From NCBI RefSeq assembly GCF_021390175.1, contig NZ_CP090004.1:4021001-4085000 (forward strand): a stretch of 64,000 bases of DNA, written 5' to 3'. Positions 18,890 through 28,428 of the stretch are shown piece by piece. The translations under genes and the position numbers were made by a program. The notes below the pieces were generated by a model, which saw only the letters and a program-made list of their open reading frames with translations, ran no database searches and was not told where the DNA came from. The DNA comes from Flagellimonas sp. HMM57. Lineage in GTDB: Bacteria > Bacteroidota > Bacteroidia > Flavobacteriales > Flavobacteriaceae. Each line of letters opens with the position of its first letter. Position 1 is the stretch's first letter.

Positions 18890-19736
18890 TACCATTGCCA
18901 TTCTCATTTTAGCACATCATAATCCAGAGCAACTTAGCTTGTTGGTACAACACCTTCAACCAGATTTTGATGTTTATGTACAGATCGATAAAAAATCCGA
19001 TTTACAAATCGATGAACTCCCACAAGCCAAAAATGTGTTCTACTATAAAGAGGTTGCCGTGTATTGGGGTGATTTTAGCCAAATCCTTAATATGAACCAT
19101 ATATTGGAAAAGGCTTATACACAACACAAGTATGAACGCTATTGCTATATTAGTGGCGATGACCTACCAATAAAGAGCAATCAGTATATTAAAGATTTTT
19201 TTAAAGAAAATAAGGATAGTATCTACATGTATGCCAACCCTTTGCCCATAAAAACGTGGGGGTTTAATTATGGTTTTGATCGATTGGACCGCTATTGGTT
19301 CATGAGAATAAACCATAGAAAAACAGCTAAAATTCTAGGTAGAACGACACTTGTACTACAGAGGATGCTAGGTATAAAACGTAAACGTTACCCCATCGAC
19401 TATTATGCAGGTTCCAACTGGTTAAACTTAACCGGTGAAAGTGTGAGCCATATTTTTGATTTTTTGAAAAAGTATCCGGATTATTTCAAAAAATTAAAAT
19501 ATTCAAGGGCTACAGATGAAATATGGATACAAAGTATTGTAATGAATTCTATATTTAAAGAAAAAGTAATCAACGATGATTTGCGCTATATAGATTGGAA
19601 CACTGGTCCAGAATTTCCCAGAACGCTAACTTCTGATGATTATACCAAGATAAAATCGAGTAATGCTTTATTTGCTAGAAAATTTAATTCCAATAAAGAT
19701 TTTGCAATAATTCAACGTTTGGTTGATGGGAAATAA
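18882..19736 (+). CDS. GT14 (core-2/I-branching type) glycosyltransferase
   Basis: A 284-residue protein beginning AILILAHHNPEQLSLLVQHL, followed by VYWGDFSQIL, YCYISGDDLPIKS, YAGSNWLNL and RATDEIWIQS. These are the blocks of family GT14, called beta-1,6-N-acetylglucosaminyltransferase (Branch) in domain databases. Bacterial members are usually inverting enzymes with GlcNAc or xylose donors and no DxD metal site. It overlaps the previous GT2 gene by 8 bases. A branching role would fit a decorated polymer, but that is inference. Confidence 0.88.
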   Translation: MPNTIAILILAHHNPEQLSLLVQHLQPDFDVYVQIDKKSDLQIDELPQAKNVFYYKEVAVYWGDFSQILNMNHILEKAYTQHKYERYCYISGDDLPIKSNQYIKDFFKENKDSIYMYANPLPIKTWGFNYGFDRLDRYWFMRINHRKTAKILGRTTLVLQRMLGIKRKRYPIDYYAGSNWLNLTGESVSHIFDFLKKYPDYFKKLKYSRATDEIWIQSIVMNSIFKEKVINDDLRYIDWNTGPEFPRTLTSDDYTKIKSSNALFARKFNSNKDFAIIQRLVDGK

Positions 19737-19778
19737 GATAGTTACAACCAAATTCTCTTTTAATTAAAACATTGTATA

Positions 19779-20783
19779 ATGTTAAGTATCATAATTCCAC
19801 TTTACAATGCAGAAAAATATATCGGTAATTGTTTGAATAGTTTGGTAAAGCAAGACTATCAAGACATTGAAATAATTATCGTTAATGATGGCTCCACAGA
19901 TGGCAGTAAACGTATTGTAGAAACATTTATAAAGCAATATCCTAATATTTATTTATATCATCAGGAAAATGGGGGGATAGGAACAGCTAGAAACGCAGCC
20001 ATAAAAAAAGCAAAAGGAGATTATTTGTATTTTATTGACTCAGATGATTATATAGCAGAAAATGTATTGGGTACACTTATGGCTATATTAATTAATAATG
20101 AGCTGGAAATTCTTGGTTTTAAAACTCAAAACACAAAGTTACTCACACTCAATGTTTCGGAAAACATTAACGATTTCGATTTAAATTCAAAAGTTGCTGC
20201 TTATACTGGTGAAGAATTTATAGGTAATTTTAATTATCGCACAGAAGTTTGGTGGTATATAGTCAAAAAGGACTTTTTTAAGGCAACTCTATTATCCTTC
20301 TACCCAAGAAAATTTGTCCAAGACACCTATTTTACACCTTCGTTGTTTCTCCAAGCTGAAAAAATTGGGTATGTACCAATGGACGTACACAGGTATGTTA
20401 GAAATCTTGAATCTGTGTCAAATAAAAGAACCCCTGGACATATTAAAAAACATATGTACGATATGGGTTTTGCAATAGAACAATTACACTATCTATTGCA
20501 GAAAACAAATCATAAAAAATGTCAAATAAGATTACGCAACAGACAACAGAGCCATGTCTTCTTTCTTTTACTAAGATTTACACACTCGAACATGGACTTT
20601 AAGGAGCTCGGAAAACTATTGACTAAGTTTAATACTTACGGCGCATATCCATTGACTGGGTTTCCGGGTGCAGATTATCAAGGGTTAAAATACAAAACCT
20701 TATCTACTATTTTTAATCTCCCCAGCCTTATTCGAAATCCATTCCTTCTTATGCTTAAGAAGTACAATTCCTATAAAAAGTAA
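19779..20783 (+). CDS. Glycosyltransferase family 2
   Basis: A 334-residue GT-A enzyme with MLSIIIPLYNAEKYI, IVNDGSTDGS (about residues 36-45) and YFIDSDDYI (about 85-93). It is the last gene of the operon that begins at 8531 or earlier, and its stop codon overlaps the stem of a strong terminator. The gap of 42 bases before it is the largest among the glycosyltransferase genes from 14555 on, but still fits one transcript. Confidence 0.92.
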   Translation: MLSIIIPLYNAEKYIGNCLNSLVKQDYQDIEIIIVNDGSTDGSKRIVETFIKQYPNIYLYHQENGGIGTARNAAIKKAKGDYLYFIDSDDYIAENVLGTLMAILINNELEILGFKTQNTKLLTLNVSENINDFDLNSKVAAYTGEEFIGNFNYRTEVWWYIVKKDFFKATLLSFYPRKFVQDTYFTPSLFLQAEKIGYVPMDVHRYVRNLESVSNKRTPGHIKKHMYDMGFAIEQLHYLLQKTNHKKCQIRLRNRQQSHVFFLLLRFTHSNMDFKELGKLLTKFNTYGAYPLTGFPGADYQGLKYKTLSTIFNLPSLIRNPFLLMLKKYNSYKK

Positions 20784-20817
20784 AATAAAAGAAGAATTTT
20801 CAATTCTTCTTTTATTT
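20783..20817. terminator. Strong, bidirectional-capable transcription terminator
   Basis: A perfect 16-base-pair inverted repeat (20783-20798 with 20802-20817, loop TTC) starts at the last base of the GT2 stop codon. The stem begins with A-rich and ends with T-rich sequence on both strands, so it can stop the plus-strand glycosyltransferase operon and the minus-strand beta-helix gene, which ends at 20877 reading towards it. Confidence 0.85.
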
Positions 20818-20876
20818 GTTTGAAAGATATTTTTGATTAAATATTATTCCACAGGCTTGCTTTAGCAACGATCAAC

Positions 20877-22829
20877 TTATTGTATGGTATTATTGATTAG
20901 TTCGATACCTGTTGAATTGACGTTTTCTACCCCAAAAGAAATTTTGCTATCCCTGACAGTTATAAATCTAGCATTTTCAAGATATAAACTTCTATTATTC
21001 TTGGACTTGAAATCTACGTTCCTAAATGTTATGTTACCATCGTTGTAGTCTTTATTTAGTCCCATAAAATTGATTGTTTTATGCGTAACGTTGACTATAT
21101 CATCAAAAACGTTGACATTCCTTACATTGCCATTTATAGTGATATAACCCCAAGCGATATTCCTGTTGCTATCCATATTGTTATCATGGACTTCAGCATT
21201 TCTTACATTTTTGAAAAATATTCCCTCATCAAAATCTCTTAAGGTATTATTGCTAACTTTCATATCCACTCCCCCTAGAGAAATTGCGGTATCAAACCCG
21301 GAAATAGTATTTCCACTTATTTCATTGTTGTAAACTAAATCCTCACCGTTTATAATCAATTCCCCAAAACCAACTCCTATCGAAGTTTCAACACCACTAC
21401 TTCTTGCAATAATCTTATTATTAAGAATTTTACAATTAAACGCCGCTTTACCACCAACTATATTATCCATTTCATTATTCTCGATAAGTACATCATTGGC
21501 TGTAAAAATGACAATATCTCCTTTGAAATTACCAGTAAATTTATTTCCTCTTATGGTAACGTTCTCAACTCTTTCATACTCGATAAGTTCATTATTTGCA
21601 TCACGCTCTCTATATGCTTCTAAATCTATACCAAACTGGGGATTAATACCGCTTATACTTGCTTGATCAGACGATATACCATTTCGAATACCCCCTGCAT
21701 CTGAAATTATATTATTTTCAATCAATACACCATCACCATCTATTACACTTAAATTATTTCTTCTGCAATCATTTATTGTACATCCCACAATTCTTACATT
21801 GGTAGCTAAAACCTCATTAGGCCTTACCGTTCCATCTGCATTACGGATAGTTGAACCTCCAATTCCAATACCATCTCCTGTACCTTCCTCAATAATTACT
21901 CCATTAATTTCTATATTATCGCCTCCTTTTATGGACAATATAGTTCCGAATTCATGAGAATTCCTATCTACATCTAGCCAATCTTTCACAGGGGAATAGT
22001 CATGAGAATAACGATCTCCAATAAGGTTACCACCCGAGACAACAACATTATCCCCTTTATATATACCAATAAGACGTGGTGCAGGGTTATTAGTTTGATA
22101 TGTTCTTAAATAGGTATTCGAACTCATTTTAAAATGAAAGTTCGAAGGAATTTTTATTGAATTACTTTCATAACTATTCTTCGGATCAGTAGTAAAAAAA
22201 TCTCCATAAAAGTATGCATCGAATTTGTCTAAAGAAAAAACCGAGCCTTTTAATTTACTGACTTGCTCTATTGAATAATTGATACCCTCTCTATTTGCGC
22301 TGGCCTCGTCCTGCGATACAGTACCTTGCTTTACATCCCAACGCTCTGGATAGAAGAAAAAGTTTGTCTCCGATAATTCTGCAGTTCCCTGAATGTCCAA
22401 GGTATGGTTTAACAGTTTACCGTCTATGGTACCGCCATTAAAACGTAATATACCATTCACTATCTCTCCACCATTGAATTGCAGGGTGACGTCACGAGGC
22501 AAAATAGTTGTCTGTCCATTTAAATCAAGTGTACAGTCGATAACCAAAGTTTCATTGGGAGATAAATTATCCAAACTGAAAGCACATGGGGTTGAATTAA
22601 TCTCACCAAAGTCCCCTTTGTTGGCATCACCATCAGTGGAATCCTCTCCATCTGAATTTCCATCATCAGTACCTTCGTCGGCAACTTCATCCTCACTTTG
22701 AATGATAGCATCCAAAAAAATATCTTCTTGGGAACAAGAAGTGAACAACATGAGTACTAGGGAGAAAAAAAGTGTCAATTTTAAAAAAGAAAAGTGTGTG
22801 TGTTTAATCGAGACAGGTAAGTTTCTCAT
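20877..22829 (-). CDS. Right-handed beta-helix repeat lipoprotein
   Basis: From the ATG at 22829 the protein has 650 residues. A lipoprotein signal peptide ends in the lipobox LFTSC near residue 31. An acidic, Asp/Gly-rich linker follows (about residues 45-70), then a long domain of parallel beta-helix repeats (for example VRIVGCTINDCRRNNLSV, VTIRGNKFTGNFKGDIVI, MKVSNNTLRDFDEGIFF). Such folds occur in polysaccharide lyases, mannuronan epimerases and glycan-binding proteins; no catalytic motif could be assigned. The acidic tract after the Cys may direct surface display. An in-frame start at 22862 was not used because it adds residues before the signal peptide. It is a single gene inside the EPS locus, opposite to its neighbours. 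Confidence 0.8.
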   Translation of the reverse strand: MRNLPVSIKHTHFSFLKLTLFFSLVLMLFTSCSQEDIFLDAIIQSEDEVADEGTDDGNSDGEDSTDGDANKGDFGEINSTPCAFSLDNLSPNETLVIDCTLDLNGQTTILPRDVTLQFNGGEIVNGILRFNGGTIDGKLLNHTLDIQGTAELSETNFFFYPERWDVKQGTVSQDEASANREGINYSIEQVSKLKGSVFSLDKFDAYFYGDFFTTDPKNSYESNSIKIPSNFHFKMSSNTYLRTYQTNNPAPRLIGIYKGDNVVVSGGNLIGDRYSHDYSPVKDWLDVDRNSHEFGTILSIKGGDNIEINGVIIEEGTGDGIGIGGSTIRNADGTVRPNEVLATNVRIVGCTINDCRRNNLSVIDGDGVLIENNIISDAGGIRNGISSDQASISGINPQFGIDLEAYRERDANNELIEYERVENVTIRGNKFTGNFKGDIVIFTANDVLIENNEMDNIVGGKAAFNCKILNNKIIARSSGVETSIGVGFGELIINGEDLVYNNEISGNTISGFDTAISLGGVDMKVSNNTLRDFDEGIFFKNVRNAEVHDNNMDSNRNIAWGYITINGNVRNVNVFDDIVNVTHKTINFMGLNKDYNDGNITFRNVDFKSKNNRSLYLENARFITVRDSKISFGVENVNSTGIELINNTIQ

Positions 22830-23085
22830 AATTTGGGGTTTAAAAACTAACGTAAAAATCATAATAAATATTGAACTTCCGTTAAAATGCGTTATTTTTT
22901 CGATGAAATACGATATTCTAACTTACGTATTATACTATCCTTTTGGACTTTTATATTTTTAAGTTATTAAACAATTTATTAAAAATAATATTCAAGTAAT
23001 TGAATATCAGTTAATTAAATTCATTCAAAAAAATTATTTTTTTCCTCAATAATTTTTTCTGATCGTCATTGCTTCCATTTTTACC

Positions 23086-23093
23086 TATTTTTG
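23086..23093 (+). promoter_or_regulatory. Candidate -7 box before GT4 gene
   Basis: TATTTTTG, followed by C, matches the Bacteroidetes -7 consensus TAnnTTTG. It ends only 13 bases before the ATG at 23107, so transcription would start very close to the coding region and give a short leader. A later Met (codon 8, at 23128) would allow a longer one. It would drive the long plus-strand decoration region. Confidence 0.45.
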
Positions 23094-23106
23094 CATTTTT
23101 TAATCG

Positions 23107-24255
23107 ATGGAAGAGAAAAAAAAACTGATGCGCACTGCCACCATTGCCGCATCCATTGGTGGCCTTTTGAAAGGCCAACTTAAATACATGTCCCAATACT
23201 ATTCTGTAAGTGCAGTAGCTTCGACTACTGATGATACTTTGGAAAAAGTAGGTAAACGAGAAGGTATTGCGGTATTTCCTTTGGCAATGGCACGCTCAAT
23301 AAGTATAGTTCAAGATTTAAAATCTGTATGGAACCTTTACAGGCTCTTTAAAAGGGAAAGGCCCCATATTGTCCATTCCATGACACCAAAGGCCGGACTG
23401 TTAACAATGATGGCTGCTTATTTCGCAGGTGTTCCCCATAGGCTACATACGTTTACCGGTCTAATTTTTCCAACTAAAACCGGGGCCATGCAAAAGTTGT
23501 TGATCGTTATGGACAGGGTTCTGTGTTTTTGTGCCACCCGCGTATATCCAGAGGGGCAAGGCGTGAAGAAAGACCTTGAAAAATTTAAAATTACTTCTAA
23601 AACCCTTAAAGTCATAGCAAACGGTAATGTCAATGGTATTGATCTGGATTTTTTTGACGCCAGTCGATACAATGCCGATGAAAAACAAGAACTTAAACAA
23701 AAATTGGACATCAAGGACAGTGATTTTGTTTTTCTCTTTGCGGGTAGAATCGTGCGGGACAAGGGCATAAACGAGTTAGTTGGCGCATTTAAAAAATTAC
23801 TGGAGACAAATAGCAATGCGATTTTGTTAGTGCTCGGCGATTATGAAAGGGAGCTAGATCCCATACTTCCAGAAACAGAAGCGGTTATAGTCAACCACGA
23901 TAATGTTATCTGTACTGGTTGGCAAGATGATGTGCGTCCGTTTTTCGCCATTTCAGATTGCATGGTACTGCCAAGTTATCGAGAAGGGTTTCCAAATACC
24001 GTAATACAAGCAGGTGCAATGAAGTTACCGAGTATTGTAACCGATATAAGCGGTTGTAATGAAATTATCATTGAAGGTCGCAATGGAACGTTAGTACCTG
24101 TGAAGAATGCTACCGTACTTCATCAAAAAATGAAGGAAATGATTGATAAAACGGTTATATACGACCCTGAAGAGTGCTATGAGCTCATTGCATCTAGGTA
24201 CAAACAAGACTTTGTTTGGGAGAAACTGTTAGAAGAATATCGCAGTTTAGACTAA
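23107..24255 (+). CDS. Glycosyltransferase family 4 (PglA/CapM-like)
   Basis: A 382-residue GT-B enzyme. LMRTATIAASIGGLLKGQLKYM at the N-terminus, HSMTPKAGLLTMMAA near residue 80, IANGNVNGIDLDFF near 175 and the C-terminal EGFPNTVIQAGAMKLPSIV are typical of the PglA/TuaC/CapM group. These enzymes often add the second sugar to an undecaprenyl-linked primer. That fits the two PglC-type initiating transferases encoded downstream. The first Met at 23107 is used; codon 8 is an alternative start. It is followed by a 327-base gap. Confidence 0.88.
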   Translation: MEEKKKLMRTATIAASIGGLLKGQLKYMSQYYSVSAVASTTDDTLEKVGKREGIAVFPLAMARSISIVQDLKSVWNLYRLFKRERPHIVHSMTPKAGLLTMMAAYFAGVPHRLHTFTGLIFPTKTGAMQKLLIVMDRVLCFCATRVYPEGQGVKKDLEKFKITSKTLKVIANGNVNGIDLDFFDASRYNADEKQELKQKLDIKDSDFVFLFAGRIVRDKGINELVGAFKKLLETNSNAILLVLGDYERELDPILPETEAVIVNHDNVICTGWQDDVRPFFAISDCMVLPSYREGFPNTVIQAGAMKLPSIVTDISGCNEIIIEGRNGTLVPVKNATVLHQKMKEMIDKTVIYDPEECYELIASRYKQDFVWEKLLEEYRSLD

Positions 24256-24582
24256 AAAATATACACTCTTTTATGAGTATTGTATGCATTATTTGTTTTT
24301 CAAAAAATTCCCAGCATCGTATTTAACAGCTGAGTATAGTAAAATAACATCGTTCTGATTTACTTAATATATTTTTCACTTACCGAGTTAAAAGTGTAAT
24401 TGACGGTTTTATTTTTAAAATTTTAAGGTTCCCTTATTTTTGCGACTAATTTTAGGAACATAAAATACTATTATAGTAAAGCATGATAACAGTTTTATAG
24501 TATAACCCCAACGTTAAGTGAATACGTATTCCCAAGTAATCCAACCATAACAAACTCAGAAGTACAAGTAGCTCGCAACTTT
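24256..24582 (+). other. Intergenic region before the acyltransferase array, 327 bp
   Basis: No gene is seen. The region is very AT-rich. It contains a candidate -7 box (24435-24442) pointing at the first gene of the six-paralogue array. If the box is real, the leader is about 135 bases, long enough for regulation in the 5-prime untranslated region, but I see no riboswitch-like fold by eye. Confidence 0.5.
24435..24442 (+). promoter_or_regulatory. Candidate -7 box of the acyltransferase array
   Basis: TATTTTTG followed by CG matches the Bacteroidetes -7 consensus TAnnTTTG. It lies 140 bases upstream of the ATG at 24583. No clear -33 TTG is found at the usual spacing, so support is partial. 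Confidence 0.45.
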
Positions 24583-25824
24583 ATGGAGAAGAATCCATTT
24601 ACAACGTACCCTTTTACCAATATTTGGATGCAACATTTTGGTCCGAATAAAAAAGGGTTGAAATTTTCTTTTATAGAAAACTTGTCTTTCGTAAAACATT
24701 CACTCCTGCCGCTTTATTTTAATGTAGGCAAAACCAATACAAAAGGAGTCACTTATAAATTACAAAATGAAAATACGGCTTCCTTTCGTAGAAAGGTCTT
24801 TTTGGTCTACGATGTGCCAACATATAGAATAGATGAGCCCGAGTTCAAGGAAAATACGTTGACTGTAAAAAAAGTAAAGAAATATTCAGGTTTCCTTATT
24901 GATTTAACTCCCTACACCACTTTAGACCAATATCTAACCACAACCTTAAGCAAGCGGAGTAAGCAAAAAATGAACCGCTACAAAAAACGTTTAGAGACCT
25001 GTTTCAAAATTAGGCATGTCATGTATGGTAGAGAAATTTCAAAAGATATGTACAATCATCTTTTTACCCATTTTAAGAGGCTCTTGGTAAAACGCTTTGA
25101 AGATAAAAGACAGACCAACAACAATTTGAACACTAAAGAATGGGAATTCTACAAAGAAGTGACTTACCAGATGATGCTAGACGGTCAAGCCTCACTTTAT
25201 GTTACGTACGATGGGGAAAAACCGATTGCAATATCACTTCATAACAATTCGGATGAAACGTTATATGACGTTATCCGTAGTTTTGATATAGATTATTCAA
25301 AATTTCACCTTGGCTCTGTTGCCATAATGGGCCTTGTAGACTGGTGTTTGAAGCATGGTGTAAAAAAGTTGGATTTTTCTAAGGGGCATTATGATTATAA
25401 AAAAAGCTGGAGCAATTTAGAATATCAATTTGAATATCATGTGCTTTATGACAAAAAATCCTTGGTAGCTGTTATATTGGCTAATTGCCTGACCATCTTT
25501 TTCAAATTAAAACAATTCTTAAGGGAAAAGAACATAAATGAAAAGCTCAATAAGCTTACCTTTTTTCTGAGGAACAAGGGGTACGACAATAGAACAAAAG
25601 CTATTGAATACCAGCTTATGGAATTAGAAGACCCATACCCAGAAAATAAACTTACCGAAATAGACCCATATGAATCAGGAATTGACAACTTAAAGAAAAA
25701 AGTATATGAGTTTCTTTTTCTGAGTTCGGAGCGTAAAACTGATGTTAAAGTGTATCAAATCGATTTGTCATCTTCCTATTTGATAAAAGGAATAAAACAA
25801 CAAAAAATAGCTGTAACAAAATAG
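24583..25824 (+). CDS. Array copy 1: FemAB/BioF2-like GNAT-fold acyltransferase, subfamily A
   Basis: This is the first of six tandem paralogues, 413 residues, with no signal peptide or membrane helix. A variable N-terminal third is followed by a basic segment (LSKRSKQKMNRYKKRLETCF, about 120-140), then the core: QASLYVTYDGEKPIAISL, SFDIDYSKFHLGSVA, and DFSKGHYDYKKSW near residue 270. The pattern [SL]KGxYDYKxxW with the upstream IDYxxFxxG resembles the BioF2-like (Acetyltransf_6/CelD) domain, which transfers acyl or aminoacyl groups. A C-terminal module of about 45 residues (VYEFLFLSSERKTDVKVYQID) is shared by all six copies. No acetyl-CoA loop was found, so the donor is open. The function is unknown; the context suggests glycan decoration. 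Confidence 0.7.
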   Translation: MEKNPFTTYPFTNIWMQHFGPNKKGLKFSFIENLSFVKHSLLPLYFNVGKTNTKGVTYKLQNENTASFRRKVFLVYDVPTYRIDEPEFKENTLTVKKVKKYSGFLIDLTPYTTLDQYLTTTLSKRSKQKMNRYKKRLETCFKIRHVMYGREISKDMYNHLFTHFKRLLVKRFEDKRQTNNNLNTKEWEFYKEVTYQMMLDGQASLYVTYDGEKPIAISLHNNSDETLYDVIRSFDIDYSKFHLGSVAIMGLVDWCLKHGVKKLDFSKGHYDYKKSWSNLEYQFEYHVLYDKKSLVAVILANCLTIFFKLKQFLREKNINEKLNKLTFFLRNKGYDNRTKAIEYQLMELEDPYPENKLTEIDPYESGIDNLKKKVYEFLFLSSERKTDVKVYQIDLSSSYLIKGIKQQKIAVTK

Positions 25825-25912
25825 CCCTACTTTAAAAGTATGACCTTGAATATAAAGTTTATAAACCCACGGACAATATCGTATATACAATACTGATCAA
25901 CCTAATCAAATA

Positions 25913-27091
25913 ATGTCACTAAAGAAAGTTTCACATAATTTCTTTTCCAGTTTTCTCGAGCGAGAGAACGGTGTCCCAAAGTTTTATGAATCCATCTCTT
26001 ATGCTGATTTGGACAAAGAAATTTATCGAGATGAAAAACCGTACAAGGATGAAACTAGCTCTCCTGCCCTGTTGGAAGTAACCTACGTTCCCAATTATTT
26101 GAAGACAACACTAAAAAAAGATACAAATTTTAAAACCGTAAAGCACCAATTGGTTAAAGGGTATGCGATAGATTTAACCCACATAGAAGAAGTGGACTCT
26201 TATGTTAAATTGAAATTTAAGAAGAATGCCAAAAATATAAGAAGGTCCATTAAACGTTTAGAAACATCTTTTCCCATAAAATATCATTTGTACCATGGCA
26301 ATATAACCAAAGAAGAATACGACCGTCTTTTTGATTCGTTGTTGACCATGATAAAAAAACGATTTAAACAACGTAACGAAACCAGCAAACAGTTAGCACA
26401 ATGGAACGAAACCTTGAATGCCACTTATGGATTGATAAAACAAAACAGGGCATCTATTTTTGTAATATACAATGCCAATGAACCTATAGAAATATCTGTA
26501 AATTATCACAGGGACAAGATTTTTTATAGTGCAATATCCTCATTTGACATAGACTATTTCAAATTTGGATTGGGACATGTTGAAATTTACAAACAACTGA
26601 TTTGGTGTTTTGAAAATGATTATCACTATTTTGACATGGGTTGGGGCGATTTGGAGTACAAAAATAGATGGTGCAACAAAACCTATTTATTTGAGCAGTT
26701 TCTTCTTTATGAAAAGAAATCGCTTATTGGAAAGCTTGTCTCTTCTATCACAAACACCAAAGTAAGAACCAAAAATTACTTGATTTCCAAGAATGTACAT
26801 CTTCATGTCAAAAATCTAAAGAAAACGGTCAGAAGGTATTTGAATGCATCCCAAGAACCTATATCCTTTAGCTTTCATGATCTGTCAAATGAAACAATAT
26901 TGCCAAAAAAAGCAGTAAACCTTCAGAATACCAAAAATACGTTTATCCGTCGGATGGTATACGATTTTTTGTATACCAACTTGGAACATGTGGATGATAT
27001 AAAAGTTTATCAAAATTTCAATAGTGACCGCGAATACTATATACTGGGTAAAAAAGTAAGCAAGATTTGTAAGGTCGATTTTAAAAAGTAA
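25913..27091 (+). CDS. Array copy 2: FemAB/BioF2-like acyltransferase, subfamily B
   Basis: The protein has 392 residues. The core reads RASIFVIYNANEPIEISV, SFDIDYFKFGLGHVEIYKQL and DMGWGDLEYKNRW. Subfamily B differs from A by GxGDLEYK in place of [SL]KGxYDYK and by a conserved FGLGHVEIYKQL, nearly identical to copy 6. The N-terminus (FFSSFLERENGVPKFYESI) instead resembles that of copy 5 (FMASFLGERTVSPFYEKV), so the parts may have recombined. The C-terminal module is MVYDFLYTNLEHVDDIKVYQ. The start is 88 bases after copy 1. No transporter signal is present, so it should act in the cytoplasm. Reaction unknown. Confidence 0.7.
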   Translation: MSLKKVSHNFFSSFLERENGVPKFYESISYADLDKEIYRDEKPYKDETSSPALLEVTYVPNYLKTTLKKDTNFKTVKHQLVKGYAIDLTHIEEVDSYVKLKFKKNAKNIRRSIKRLETSFPIKYHLYHGNITKEEYDRLFDSLLTMIKKRFKQRNETSKQLAQWNETLNATYGLIKQNRASIFVIYNANEPIEISVNYHRDKIFYSAISSFDIDYFKFGLGHVEIYKQLIWCFENDYHYFDMGWGDLEYKNRWCNKTYLFEQFLLYEKKSLIGKLVSSITNTKVRTKNYLISKNVHLHVKNLKKTVRRYLNASQEPISFSFHDLSNETILPKKAVNLQNTKNTFIRRMVYDFLYTNLEHVDDIKVYQNFNSDREYYILGKKVSKICKVDFKK

Positions 27092-27096
27092 AAGCA

Positions 27097-28266
27097 ATGC
27101 TATTGGCGAAGATCAATTTTTTTGATGAACTATTTGATAAGGGAACTATACCGTCATTTATTACGGGAATTGCTTATAAGAAGAATAATGACACATTCTT
27201 TAAGGTAGAAAACCCTAATAGAAATAAGATTGGGAATAAAAATCTATATTCTGTTAGGTTGGTACCCAACTACATAAAAATTTCAACGGACAAATCTTTT
27301 AACATGAAACGTGTTATCCAAGAGAATAAAGGATACGCCATTCAGCTAAATGGATTTACCGATGTGGACGACTATGTAAAACATCAATTTAAAAAACGGT
27401 CCAATAACATACTAAAATTAAAAAAGAGATTGGACACCTGTCTTAATACCAGTTATGAAAAATATTATGGGGATATTCCAAAGAAAACTTATGTTTTTCT
27501 CATGACCAATTTAAGGCTGATGTTGACAAGGCGTTTTGAGCAACGTAAAGAAGTCAACAAAACATTATCGAACTGGCAGGAACTGGAAAATTTGGTCTAC
27601 AATCTTATTCTTAATAAAAAAGCTTCTTTGTTTGCAATTTACCATAATTCAGAACCCATACAAATCTCGTTACAATATCATTTTAATCATATTGTACATG
27701 CAGGTATCACAGCTTATGATATCGATTATCAAAAATTTGGTTTGGGCAATACGGCTATCTACGAGCAAATTGGTTGGTGCTACTCCAATAAACAGCAAGT
27801 ATTGGAGCTCGGTTATGGAGATTTGGATTATAAGAGGGCTTGGAGCAATTATATGTACAATTTTGAGCACTTGATCTTTTATAAAAAAAAATGGTTCGCT
27901 GCAATTAAGGGAAAAACCGAGTACTGTAGCGTCAAAACAAAGGAGTTTTTAAAAACAAAACATGTACATCTATTTTTAAAGCATATTGGCGTCAAAATAA
28001 AAAAGTTTGGGAAACATAAAACCGTACCCAAAAGTAATGCTTCGTTGCGCTACATTAAGAAAAATATAGAAAACTTAAATGGGTATGCCGATTTAAAGGA
28101 AATTGACATCAATGATAAAAGGACAATCAAACGTATGTCAAACGATTTTTTGTTTTCCAACAAAGAAAGGTACGATGACCTGAAGGTATTTGAAATAAGT
28201 TCGGAGAAAGGAAGCTACATTTTTAGTGGAAAAAACAAGATTGAACTGGTAAAGACCACAATATGA
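27097..28266 (+). CDS. Array copy 3: FemAB/BioF2-like acyltransferase, subfamily B
   Basis: 389 residues, starting only 5 bases after copy 2, so the two are probably co-translated. The N-terminus FFDELFDKGTIPSFITGI matches copy 6 (LFSEVFDNNTMPSVIEGI). The core has KASLFAIYHNSEPIQISL, AYDIDYQKFGLGNTAIYEQI and ELGYGDLDYKRAW. The shared C-terminal module is MSNDFLFSNKERYDDLKVFEIS. It keeps the acidic residue before YK. After it comes the largest gap inside the array (162 bases), which may mark a transcript boundary. Reaction unknown. Confidence 0.7.
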   Translation: MLLAKINFFDELFDKGTIPSFITGIAYKKNNDTFFKVENPNRNKIGNKNLYSVRLVPNYIKISTDKSFNMKRVIQENKGYAIQLNGFTDVDDYVKHQFKKRSNNILKLKKRLDTCLNTSYEKYYGDIPKKTYVFLMTNLRLMLTRRFEQRKEVNKTLSNWQELENLVYNLILNKKASLFAIYHNSEPIQISLQYHFNHIVHAGITAYDIDYQKFGLGNTAIYEQIGWCYSNKQQVLELGYGDLDYKRAWSNYMYNFEHLIFYKKKWFAAIKGKTEYCSVKTKEFLKTKHVHLFLKHIGVKIKKFGKHKTVPKSNASLRYIKKNIENLNGYADLKEIDINDKRTIKRMSNDFLFSNKERYDDLKVFEISSEKGSYIFSGKNKIELVKTTI

Positions 28267-28428
28267 AACAAAGTAGCGTGGTTGTGCATTTTAATGATAT
28301 TGGTTAATTCTTTACAGACTGAATTATCTTTCACTTTCAAAAAAAGTTCATAATACGAGAACCATACTTAAAATATATTGGTTTTTTACTGATATCAAAA
28401 ATCCATTCTTTACATTTATATAGTATCT

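Noticed and set aside
22393..22701. 102-codon plus-strand frame opposite the beta-helix lipoprotein
   Set aside because: It is antisense to the acidic linker and first repeats, is Ser/Pro-rich and has no family features.
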